Source: Ptychodera flava (lineage: Eukaryota; Hemichordata; Enteropneusta; Ptychoderidae). Taken from it: 64,000 nt of DNA. The notes below the pieces were generated by a model. That model was given only the letters and a program-made list of their open reading frames with translations. It was not told the origin of the DNA and did not search any database. The translations under genes were made by a program, and so were the position numbers. The DNA lies in contig NW_027248371.1 of the NCBI RefSeq assembly GCF_041260155.1, positions 1 through 64,000 on the forward strand, written 5' to 3'. Shown in pieces: positions 23,310-34,741 of the stretch (position 1 is the stretch's first letter; every line of letters starts with the position of its first letter).

Positions 23310-25075
23310 TTTTATTACAAAATATTTGGTTTTGTCATCAAGGCATCACAACGCCCTATCTCTGACACACAAACTACAATGAGGTTTATATACATGTGTA
23401 CAATCAAAAGGATCTCTTTATACACAAAGGGTAAGTAAAATCATTCCTTTGTATGATCTTTCCATGCTGAACACAAAAACAAATTTGTCATTTGATATGC
23501 CTGCTATATGTAGTTTTGTTTTATGATAATGCAAGCATTTTCAATGAATAAAAAAAATTGTGTAAATGTCGGGTCAAAGGACATTTTTTAGGTTTTCAGC
23601 CGACAGGTTTTCAACTTCTGTGCTCTGAAACAAGTCCTTTATCAAGTTTTGATTCACTAATGCTACTGGGAAGTGGAGATGCACAGTAGTACTGGTCTCA
23701 ACAGAGTCCTTGTAATAGCAATGTCCATTGAAGTTGGTTGTTTACTGGCCATCTTCTCTCTATCCACTTCCAGTTGTACTTTCTTTGTGATATTTGACAC
23801 TTAAAGGACAGTCAAAGTGTTTGATGCAAAGAAGTTTTTTTTTATATTTTTCACTTTTTCGTTTGCATTGGAACCGATTTTTGGCAGTATTGTGCTCCTG
23901 GCAAAACAGCTACAAGCCAGACGAGGCACAGCCTAGATATGTCAGTTTCCAAAGCTCACTTTCAGCGATTGTTTATCGTGCATGTCACTTTTCCAAACTT
24001 ACTTTGAAAAGGCAAGTAGTAAATTGCAAGCACAACGACAGTGCTTACATGGTCAAGTATTAAATACAAAGACAATCTACATTTCAGTTGCATTCACCAG
24101 ACTTTCCTAACCAATCCATATAGTTTAATGTCCGTCACAAAAACCAGACAATGAATGACACTACACTTCAGAGTTGTCAAAGAAAACTTGTATGCGAGAA
24201 CTTTCCTGACAATATTACAATTTTTTGTTTTGTTTTGAATGCCAAGTTTGCAAGATTCAAAATATCCTCATCACACAATAAACATGTACAGCAGTACATG
24301 TGGCACCTGCTCTCAAATACTTCATGACAATGGCAAAAACACAACTAAATTTGCCGAAACCCAAAAACCTAAATTATATTGTAAGATATCGGCACATTTG
24401 TATTTACAGACAAATAAACTTTGGAGTTGTAAACCTTTCACTCCCAACTACTATAATAATACATTACACATATAAATAAGAAGTAACAAAGCTAGGTCAT
24501 TCTTTGTCCAAGGTTTCTCCCTTGCTTTTTGAACAAATGTGGATGCACTCATTTTGCCAAAATATGAAATGTAAAATATCCTGTAAATTTGTTTCTACAG
24601 TGTCTGCAGTTACTGTAATGTACTACAGATTATATTTCACCCACAGTCCTTCACTTCACACGATACATGATTTAGTAATGTTTTGATGTTCACAAACAAA
24701 AAACGGTGTTATGTCCTTACGCTTGCACAGCTTCACGGCCATCTTCGCTGTGACCATGTAGAAATCATGATTTCAGGTTATTGTGGACGCATATCATGTT
24801 TTCACGAAAAAATCTTAAATATGCACACGTGGGTAGTCCGTGGTGATGTGACTGTGTGCTTTTGTCATCAGTGAACTGACCCCGTGTTTCCTTTTGTTAT
24901 GCAAATGTCCTGTGGTTAGATTGCAGCTTGCAGAGAGCTACCCAGCTTGGCTGACTCAGCTGATCATGCCTCGAACAGCTGATGTACATGTCGCCCGCTA
25001 CAGAACGAGGAAGCACACTCGATGTCTATCAAATATTGGTATCTCTGGTGGCGGACAAATTTGTCTTTCAAGCAG
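23310..25075 (-). other. Probable 3' UTR of the PPP1R3-type gene
   Basis: This is non-coding sequence downstream of the stop codon at 25076-25078. Minus-strand poly(A) signal candidates are ATTAAA near 24124 and AATAAA near 23313. The length is therefore inferred to be about 1-1.8 kb. No other gene is seen here. Confidence 0.35.
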
Positions 25076-26029
25076 CTAGGTTTTCCGCGTAAAGTCACCA
25101 GTACGGCGAATCACTTTCGTTGGCCGTAGTCTTCCAATATGAGAAACCACTCCACTCGTATTTGAATTTGCTCGGAGACTGCGATAGTCATCCCGCAACT
25201 GTTCTTGTTGAGATACAGTCTTCCACTGCTCCGACACAATGTTATAGTTCTTCCCACAGTTATTGTCCCAGTAACTTTGTCCACCGACGTCGTAGCAGAC
25301 GCAGAATTCAATTTTCTTTGCATTACAGTTCAACGGAATCTGAAACTCGAAAGAAAAGGTGTCGTACTTTTCTGGAGTTGCGGAGCCCATAAGACCAAAT
25401 GCATAACTGGGTGGAGAATAAACTGCCAACACGTCCTTGTAACTGGCCCAGCTATCATGGGTAACTCTGACTTTCACGTATTTCTCGAAGGCAATATTAC
25501 GTACCTTCACAGTTCCCATTATGGTGTGCGAGTCTTTCATAATCACATTTTCTAGACTTACGTTGTTCTTTTCTAACCTGTCTCGGAAGTCAAGATAGTT
25601 CGATGCCGGTTGCTCAAAATCAAGTATGTAGTTGGTCGTCGACGACGGTTGGGGAGTTTCATCTCTTATGAGGTCGCCGATAGCTTGAATATTGAGCGCT
25701 GGAGGCATATCACTGGGTTCTTGCATTATACGAACAGATGTCAAGGAAAGTCCTTTACTGTCGGCGAACGATACCTTCTTCTTGGTCTTCGCTTTTACTT
25801 CAGTTGTTGATACGGGACTGGGTTCCGTAGATTCACTTATGGACGAATTCATGATATTATTACTTCTTTTCTCGAATTCCGCATTCAAACAGGATCGCAG
25901 CGTAACTGGCCTTTGGGCGACATCGTTGAGCCGCAATTTCAAGCCGGTGAAATCGTAGGGGTTCTTCAGGTAATAGTTGTGAGTTGGTGGACTTGAGCTC
26001 AGCAAAAATAACGAACAATCGACAGGCAT
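25076..26029 (-). CDS. Protein phosphatase 1 glycogen-targeting regulatory subunit 3 (B/C type), intronless
   Basis: Targets PP1 catalytic subunit to glycogen, where it activates glycogen synthase and restrains phosphorylase. The 317-residue product starts MPVD, like vertebrate PPP1R3B/C. The PP1-docking RVxF motif is KVSF at residues 85-88, followed by the family signature ADSKGLSLT. The CBM21 glycogen-binding domain spans about 148-265, with TGTVKV-like strand MGTVKVRNIAFEK, VTHDSW, DTFSFEFQIP, KIEFCVCY and the conserved glycogen/substrate motif YWDNNCGKNY (253-262). All key residues are present and the frame is whole in one exon, as in vertebrate PPP1R3B/C/D. Which paralogue it is cannot be settled; an invertebrate gene may be ancestral to several. 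Its 3' neighbour is the CpG-richer block; upstream is non-coding. Confidence 0.95.
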   Translation of the reverse strand: MPVDCSLFLLSSSPPTHNYYLKNPYDFTGLKLRLNDVAQRPVTLRSCLNAEFEKRSNNIMNSSISESTEPSPVSTTEVKAKTKKKVSFADSKGLSLTSVRIMQEPSDMPPALNIQAIGDLIRDETPQPSSTTNYILDFEQPASNYLDFRDRLEKNNVSLENVIMKDSHTIMGTVKVRNIAFEKYVKVRVTHDSWASYKDVLAVYSPPSYAFGLMGSATPEKYDTFSFEFQIPLNCNAKKIEFCVCYDVGGQSYWDNNCGKNYNIVSEQWKTVSQQEQLRDDYRSLRANSNTSGVVSHIGRLRPTKVIRRTGDFTRKT

Positions 26030-26300
26030 TTTCGATGTTGTTTCGATGTTGCACTTTAACTTCAGATGTGTATGGATGGCTCACGTACACACGTCGACCA
26101 AAGATCCTACTGACGTACGAGAACGCTCGTCACATCACGTCGAGAGGTATACTTTGCAAGTGTGTCTATCACCAAACGGTAGATCTTCTAAAACAGACTG
26201 GAATCACGGTTTTTGACGTTGCATCATCGATACGGCCAACTGTCCCGACCCTTTGTAGGTAGTTCGTCTGTCCACTGGCAGTTCGGAGTGAACAACAAGT
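26030..26300 (-). promoter_or_regulatory. Upstream region of the PPP1R3-type gene
   Basis: A CpG-richer stretch lies immediately 5' of the start codon and then falls back to AT-rich sequence. A CRE-like word TGACGTAC occurs at 26111-26118. Promoter assignment is by position; the CRE function is a guess that fits a gene of cAMP-responsive glycogen metabolism. Confidence 0.35.
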
Positions 26301-29300
26301 CTGTCTGAGGGTGACGGAATAAATAATTAACATAACCGGACTACTGCATTATCTGATAGGGGTTTTGAACCAATATGTAATCTTTCACATCGGCATCAAT
26401 TTTTGTTTCATTCGTCAGTTTTTAACACCTTATGCACCATCTCTTCGTATACATCAATCAAACTGACTTAAAAGTTGGCAAAATATGGTGGAATACAACG
26501 TTACAAATATCTGCCCATCAATAGCTATGGTAGTAACCCAAATGGCCTGACATTTTTAAATATGTCGCTTCACGTGAACAACGTCGCTCACCCAATTAGC
26601 ACACGTTTCTCTACTCCAGCAGGAACTGATCTAGCCTTTTAACCAATAGCAAAGCTCCATACATCCTACTAGCTCGTGATCATGTTTTTGTTTACTCGCA
26701 ACAGGTTATCCAAATTTGGGTTGAGACCGCATGAGGATACCGGGTGACGCGAACATGTAGCCACGTTTAATATGCTGCATGATCCGTTCATCTGTTCATG
26801 CCTGCAGCGCTGCAGAGCGCATCGGCTAAAATATTGCCCCGTTCGATTGTCAGCTTGTACAGCAAATATCTGCATTTCACGTTGCTCAATTCCTTTCAAC
26901 CCCGGTTTAACTCATCGAGACGTTATATTTTCGGAGGGGCTAGAAATTTTTAAAATGGGACAATCAACTTAAAGGCCAGATATGAAATCGTTAATATTTT
27001 TGAAAATCTAAAAATAAACAAACAGAAAAGTAAATAAATAAATACTGACAAGAATACAAATTTAAAGTGGACATAATTTTGAGCCCCTTAATTCTGAAGC
27101 GCAAGACCAAAACCAATGTAGTTTGTATGAAGTGTAAACAATCCGGATCCAAGGAAAGTACCAGTCAACACTTTTCTCAAGGTGGTTAGCATATAATGAT
27201 ATTTCCAATATAAAGCTTGAAAGTTTATTTTCAAGTGAGCACATACTAGTCATGATGCTACCTAACAGTGGAATTTTGGAACGATAGAATCACTTGGTAA
27301 ATAGGATAAAGGGAACCAAACTTGAATCATGAAGTTTTGTGAAGTTCGTTTGTTGTTGAAGTGTTTTACGAGGGTCTTTTCATATCATGAAATTGAAAAA
27401 AAAATAAAAGGTTACAATGCTTTGTTTTGCAACAAGTTCCTGGAACATTAATATAATAATTTAATACAGTAATAATGGAAAAGTTCTATTTTCTTCAATG
27501 GAGTTGTATTGTCCAAGATTTGATAGTTAAAATGCAAGATAAGTTTTTTACCTTTACGGTTCAGATGATAAACTCTCTCATGAGTTATATTACAAACACA
27601 CAGTTTCCCCCAGCAGCTGCAGGTTAAGACATTGACAGCAATGTTTCTGCATGCATAAATGTTTAGTTTTGTTCTTGCTATACTGCACTTTCCGAAGTGT
27701 GTTGATAAGCAATAAAGTATTATTTATTTATTTATTAAAATGTTGAAATAATGAATATCTGTTGCAGTGACCAATACTGCATAGCCTGATCATGTTTTGT
27801 TTTCTTTACATGACAATTAAAAGCCTTTTTTAGAAAGATGCTACAACACAAGGTCACTGCTTATCGGATAAAATACTCCAATACATGAAATCTTCAGGTT
27901 GGAACACCTATCTGTACTGCCATATTCCAAAAGCTGTGATTAACTATGGTAGCACTGGATCTTTATTCTGTCTATGTATCAAGGAACATTAAACTCTCAA
28001 ATTCAAAGTCACACTTTCAGATTTTCATGAAACATTACATGCAATAACAAAGGTATAATTTATCCAGGTGTGAATTAACAAGATTACTGAGCCTGACTTG
28101 ACAAAGGAAACGGCATTGTTTCTCTAGAAGAATGAGGAATTGTCAAAATTGTTGTTTTGACTGTCCATAGTTTTGGTATGGCGTTGAGTTATCGCCCAGA
28201 AACTATGGAGAGGTTCTAGACTGCTACTATGATAACGAGTATTCAAAAGTCACTTTTCATAAAATCTTTCACAATTGAAATTAAAAAAAAATGTAAAAAT
28301 ATTAAAGCTTAGCTTAACTGCAGCCTTGACAGAAATTGAGATTGTCCCTTGCTGGTAATTGGTCTGTTTGTTACACTTCAGTAGCTGATCACAAAGCCTA
28401 CAAGGATAACCCAAAAAATGCATATCTTCATCTTTGTCTGGTCAGCGAACAGTTTATAAATAGATTCTCTCCCTCTTTCAAAACATGTAAATAAGTCAAT
28501 AAAATATATACCAACAATAAAGAACATCAGGATGATTCTAGGGATATTTAATGTAATTATCTGTTGATTAAAAAAACATTTCTAATTTCACATTGGTTTG
28601 AATTTTTTCAATTGGGAAAGGATTTAAATTTTTGAAGGCAGGTTTGAGGTTCAAGACTTTCCTCAAAAGTGCCTGTTAACCCCTGCAAATCTGATATTCA
28701 TGAGATTTTACCCTGTCCCTGCAAGCTCCTTAATCTTCCAGGGCACTCTAACCCCTGCCACAACACAAACATTCTGTCATCAAATAAGCACAACTCTCAA
28801 GATATGAAATCAAGCAGGTGTTTCAAAGACTATATTTAAATTACTTGGAATACGACATCAGAAAATCTACATACTGGACAGCAACTTCAAGAGAAAGTTT
28901 TGATAGGCTCAGAACCTCCCTGCAAGTGTTCTTGTTTTCCACTGTTCATTACCCTCATGTTGTACACCCACGTTTCCATCCTCCCTTTTTGATTCAATCC
29001 ATCCAAAAATTGCCCACCCAAGAAAAGCTATAGTTTTCATGTGTCTATGATTGGGCTGCATATGAATGGTTGGTTTCTTAGCTAAATATATGGCTAAATC
29101 AATATTTATTATCCACCGAAAAGAGCTAACTTGTTAACTGTGTCCACTTCGGTTCGCTTTAGCTCTGGAAATATACATGAAATACCTAAATAGAGTTGAG
29201 TTTATGTACAGTATCCATGACAGATGAGAGTCCCATATATGATCTTCTATGATATGATCAACACTTTAAAATTTTGAAATCAAGTTTTACCAGCTATTGT

Positions 29301-29875
29301 ACTCTCCTCAACTGCTTGCAATGAAACTTACAATATAGTAATATATAAAGTAGTGGCTAAAACCTGGTGTCACTGGCAAGCATGAAACTTGTCAGTCATA
29401 TTTTCATTTGACAGAATAGACTATGAAAGTCCATAAAGGTGGAGTCAGGTTCATTGCTATTTATTGTGCTATCATTATCAATACTTGGCTGAACTGCAAA
29501 TCAAGCGTCATGTGCTCAAGAAAACAATGATGAAATCAATATAGCACCTATGGACTTACTGCTTTCTTTATGACTGAACAACCTTCCTTTGTTGACAATG
29601 ATTGTTTCACATGTAAGCAGAATCAATGTAAAACTCAAATGACACAATGTACAGGAGTCGAGAGTTGGCTACGGCCCAGACTAGCTATCGTTGTGTACTA
29701 CCGGTGTGTGTGTTGGGTAAAGTTTGGAGACATTATCATATGTTTTCTCTATTGCATGTTCTTATCATAATTAGGCTTACAAGGTATACTGACCTGAACA
29801 GTTCATAATGAAACAAGGTATGAAATATCCGTTGGACACAAAGATTTGAAAGAAAGAAATTCGTAACAAAATTGA
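26301..29875. other. Non-coding stretch
   Basis: AT-rich sequence with only short chance frames. The one recognisable point is a possible retroposon 3' tail at 27640-27737. No gene is supported. Confidence 0.5.
27640..27737 (+). mobile_element. Possible LINE/SINE 3' tail
   Basis: The sequence ends in AATAAAGTATTATTTATTTATTTATT, a polyadenylation-like word running into short ATTT repeats, which is typical of 3' ends of CR1/L2-type retroposons. No reverse-transcriptase frame is visible upstream, so at most a truncated end remains. Chance is possible. Confidence 0.2.
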
Positions 29876-30141
29876 AGTTTAAATAATTTGTTTTATTAAT
29901 ATTAGAAGTCATTAACAATGTTACACACTACATTCTGGATAAGCAGCAATGTTAAAAATCCAGAAATGATAATTGATATCTATAAAAAAAACTACATGAT
30001 CAATAATTGTCAAATTTTTGTATTAAATTACCAAAGGCAGTCTAAATGAAAAAAAATCTCTTCAAAGTTGTAATTCTCTTCCTTCAGCTGTACACATGTA
30101 ATCTATACCATGTTTAGTTGCTGAGCCTGCTTTATCCAAAC
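29876..30141 (-). CDS. Candidate last exon and 3' UTR of an unidentified minus-strand gene
   Basis: A strong acceptor (CTTTTCTTTTCTAG) sits just upstream of 30141. One frame then reads 25 residues, including KAGSATKHGIDYMCTAEGRE, to a TGA at 30062-30064. A second frame reads 12 residues (VWIKQAQQLNMV) to a stop. A consensus AATAAA lies at 29892-29897, so the exon would end near 29876. The layout (pyrimidine tract, short coding part, 3' UTR of about 180 nt, poly(A) signal) fits a terminal exon. I do not recognise the protein and cannot link it to an upstream exon with confidence. Confidence 0.3.
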
Positions 30142-33100
30142 CTAGAAAAGAAAAGATAATAACCCATCACTTGCAAAAAATTATCTGATTGAGAAGATTT
30201 TTGAAAGTGATGGTTTGTACAGTTTTCTTGGACAATACCAGCATCCATTGCATACTTGACTGTACATAGTGTTATTTCATGAAAATTAAATTATGCACAT
30301 TGTGATCAGAACAAAGGCTTGTGGATTGTGATAGGATTGGGTTGAGTCAGTGTGATCAAAGGCAGCAGTACAATACATGTACACTAAGTGTGCTTAGGTT
30401 ATTATGGTAGCCATTGTAAAGGATGGGTACTGTACTAATATTGCAAACTGAATGAAAAACATTTCATTCTGCGAGCTGGAAAATACAAAGCAGTCGTATA
30501 ATCTATGTAATCATGATTGCAGAAAGGAAAGTTCTTGTATTTGCAGACACCCACTTTGTTGTGCGATGGTCAAACTTGATGTGCATCAAAAATGACAGAC
30601 AGTGTATTTGGAAGAAAATTTACCAATATGATATTTCTGTATTTTCAAAGGTCAGTCAAAAATGACACTATTTTAATGTAAAAAAATAATTTCCCTTTGA
30701 AAAAGAAAGAACGGATTTAGATTAACAGATTTGACTGAAATATAACAAGGGAGGCTTGAATAGTGCTGCCAGTCCGTGTAATTTTACTTTAATTATAAAT
30801 TAATCATTATCATATTACACATGAATAATATTTGAAATTTATCATATACAATGTGCTACCAAAAACTACTAATGTTGCCAGTCCATTTTGGAAAGATTTC
30901 CATCCATTACTCTCCAGAAAAGTCTTTACATTTTAAGTGATATTATATGGCTGGTTCTTTTTCTTTTGTCTTCATTGTAGTAACTGTTCATAGATGGTAC
31001 CTGGCAGATGTTCAAATGCTCTCAGCCAGCTAACTATTTGTACACATTCAGTGTCTGTCAATAACCACTAAATTCGTTCCAATTTCTCTGTGAACTTCGT
31101 GATGTCACCACCATGGCTGGTGTTCTTTTGATCAGTTACCGTTTTTGCAAAAGCAAACTGCAAAATGTTTTTGATACTGCAATATTATGCCACATCCATT
31201 AACCCTAACTATTTTGTAAGGGGGGGGGGAACATATGGACTTCTATGTTATGCAAATTTTATCATTTTAATTTGCATGATTTCTTACTGGCAGGAGGATT
31301 ATAAAAGTAAAATTAAATTCATATTTCAATACCTTGAAATTAGCAAAATCTGAAATCCCTATTTGTTTCCTGTATGAGACTTCATAAGAAACAGAACAGC
31401 TTTGTTGAAATGGAATGGACTGGATAAGACCTCAGTGACATTTTGAGGGCCAGTATTGTAATCAAATTATCCTTCACGCTCTGACTGCATGGTTTGTGAC
31501 AGTCAGGAGGAGACTTGACATTGTGCATGATTGGTAATGGGGTGCTACTTGTGGTTGTACTATTGATACACTATCTGACCACTAGTTCCAAGATAAGATA
31601 ACACCGTAATGTAAACCTCTGTATCTACATGTAACTGGAAGTGTCGCAACTCAACTCGTATCAAGAACAAAGGCCGCACCGCTGACTGGTCCTATGGTAG
31701 ACAGTGTCATTGCCCTGTGTGAAACACTGTAAAAGGGTCAAACAACTGTGTCAATGACATGTGCATAATCAAACATTTGCAACTGCAGTCTGGGTAAATC
31801 CTTTGCTGGATCTAATTGTACATGTCTTGCTTTTACCTCCATGATGTAACAAGCACCATGGATGTACATGTACAAAAATAGATTTTTGTACATCCATGCA
31901 TGCACCGCATACATGGACCACATACACGCATTAAACTCCTCTCACTATTCTGACTATTCCAAGTTCAGTAACTATAGTGAAAACATGCAGTTTTACCATT
32001 CTCGTTTTGCACAGTAAGCTGCAACCTGCAATTGCCCCCAAAAATTTTTTCACCAAAGTTTGTGTTAAGATTGTGCTTAATATTGAAATAAAATTCAACT
32101 TTTAAAAGTGAGATGTTTTAAGTTAAAATCAATATACTGTCACCTATTATATGTGCATTCTGTCCAGACAGCATTCGGCCAGTGATAAACCAATTCCATA
32201 TGAAATGTTGTGATTTTCAACTGCTATTGTATGCAAGTACGCTATTGAACCGTAGACAGCGGAATGGAACTACTGTCTATACAGTCAAAAGTCCTCAATT
32301 CATGGGCATTATATAATAAAGGGACAATTGGCTGTAAGCAGCTTACTAAACAAACTGGACAGAGAGCATTTAATAGCACTCACAGCTGACAGATTTTGCT
32401 GGTTATTTGCAGCGGCTACTAATACCGGTACAACGTGTACTGGAAGACTGGTTGCCAATGACAAAATATGCTTGAAGAATGGCCAGAACTAATGTGTAAT
32501 CAATAACTTCATGGCCTACAGTACGTATATCTTCATATTATTAGCTTAAAAGGCGTAATTGCAGAGACAAAAGACTTTGGTATTCAAAATCTTCTTTAAA
32601 CTTTCTTACAAATGTACTTAGCGATCTTTTCATCAGGCTACATGTAGGGACAATGGCAAGTTCAAGTTCAACTATCTGTCAAAACTCATTGGCAATTTAT
32701 ATGTGAATTCCTTTGTCATGTATACCCATCAAAATGATGATTTATCTTCAAATAATTTCATGTGGAGATCAAATCTTCAAACATCTTAACCAAAGTGTAA
32801 AGGTATCAGAAGATGTATGAAAGGTTTGACAATATTGCAATTTTCAGTAAAAATTGCCATTTCAGTAAAACAACAGTCAAGTTTCAAACAAACAATATTG
32901 CACTGTTCATCTACAACTAAATTTTGACGAAAAAATGTGATTTCTCATACTCTGAATACAAGTCTAAAGTTTCTGCAAAGTTTGCACTAGTTGAAAAAAA
33001 ATCATAAATTTACCAGTCTACAAATACTGTATGAGGTAAACAACATTGTTCCAGTTTCTGCAAACTTTATTTGTGAAGTAAACATAGCTTGAAGGGTATT

Positions 33101-33328
33101 TCTTTCTTACCACTTGTTCAAATGTATATTTCTCTAGTTTTATAATCACTGGTCTTCACACTACTGTTCATATTTCCCACAACTATTACAAGAGTGAATT
33201 GTTGGAGGGGAGGTACTTAGGTACCTGTAATCAACACAGTACTGGCGGCCAACAATATGTACAAACCGCACCCTCCAGAACTCCCACAAGCCATAAAATT
33301 AATCTGGGCAGCTGTTGTAAGGAATCGG
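30142..33328. other. Non-coding stretch, possibly intron of the gene ending near 29.9 kb
   Basis: AT-rich, with scattered short frames. The best is a minus-strand frame at 31738-31923, which has no family match. Nothing else is supported. Confidence 0.4.
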
Positions 33329-34741
33329 TTTTACAGTTATGCTGAACGGAAAGTAGACGAGATTAAATGATACCTTACTCAATTACTAATTTACATCAGA
33401 CACTTTACTTCTAAAACTACACTAGAACCTCACAATATTGCTTGGGAGCGGCAAGTTCTCAAAGACAAGAATAACAAATACCAGACCTAAATGATTCCTT
33501 AACATAACAGTCGCTTGCCTGCTTCTCTGCCGACATGAGTGCCTTATCTCTTTCCACTGGTTTATTGCCGTAATCTTATACCACGATACTAATTACACAG
33601 CGACAAAAAGACAACTGTAGTTCTTGCTGAAATGAACGTCATCGCCGGGGTAGACCGGTCGACATTGTTGAGACACTGCTCAGTAAGTGTCAAGTAGATT
33701 GGATTTTTCAATCTTTAAAATCTTGACTTCTGCTTTTGCCAATTTTCATTTTCTTTGACACTAAAATGCCTTAAAACAGATTACCCCTAATTCTTTGTAT
33801 GAAAATGCCTCGACCTAACCCCCCTAATTCTTTGTAAAACAGGTCCACACTTACAATTGATAACAATGGGTATTTTGCCAAACCATGGTGGTGAAAATGT
33901 TACAATCAACTGCCACTCTGTAATTTGTGCTAGAGTGAAGATAAGTGTGGACAAAAACATTTGGATAAAACTGACTTAATTTGGCAATGTTATCACGCAT
34001 GGGGGTCTCTAGCTATGTACCATATCGCCAACTTTACAATTACCTAAGCTACTGATGATTAATGTGAAATACTGTCTATGTGTCCACTGTTCTGTGTATC
34101 TCTTCTAGCAGTCAAACAGTGGTGCAACTATTCTCATGCATACTCTTCCAAGTACATTTGATTGGGATGTTTAACGTTTTGTGTTTATTATATCCAATCA
34201 AATGAGACTTTGTCTATCTGTTATTCAATGGCTCAAAATTGATGAGGGTCAATTACAGATTTGTATAATCCTCTACAAGATTACTCACCAAACCAGAGAA
34301 ACCATATAATTATTGTCTGTCTCAAGATATCTTTGCAAGAGCTTTTCAGACAAAACGTTTGATTCATGAATGATGAAGATGTTTCATTATTTGCCTTTTA
34401 TATATCTCTTTGAGAGGCATATACGTTACTTCATGCTTCAGCCAACTTACAGTTGTCTTTTTGTCGCTGTGTAATTAGTATCGTGGTATAAGATTACGGC
34501 AATAAACCAGTGGAAAGAGATAAGGCACTCATGTCGGCAGAGAAGCAGGCAAGCAACTGTTATGTTAAGGAATCATTTAGGTCTGGTATTTGTTATTCTT
34601 GTCTTTGAGAACTTGCCGCTCGCAAGCAATATTGTGAGGTACTAGTGTAGTTTTAGAAATAAAGTGTCTGATGTAAATTAGTAATTGAGTAAGGTATCAT
34701 TTAATCTCATCGTCTACTTTCCGTTGAGCATAACTGTAAAA
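33329..34741. mobile_element. Long inverted-repeat (foldback) element
   Basis: Left arm 33329-33618 (about 290 bp) and right arm 34449-34741 are inverted copies, about 95 percent identical by eye, starting TTTTACAGTTATGCT. The 830-bp interior has no coding frame of note and is itself AT-rich. No clear target duplication was found at the edges. Either a foldback-type DNA element or a local inverted duplication would explain it. A transcript across it would form a very long hairpin. Confidence 0.85.

Noticed and set aside
31738-31923. Minus-strand frame ending EVKARHVQLDPAKDLP...
   Set aside because: Protein-like composition, but no family match, no convincing splice acceptor and no context.
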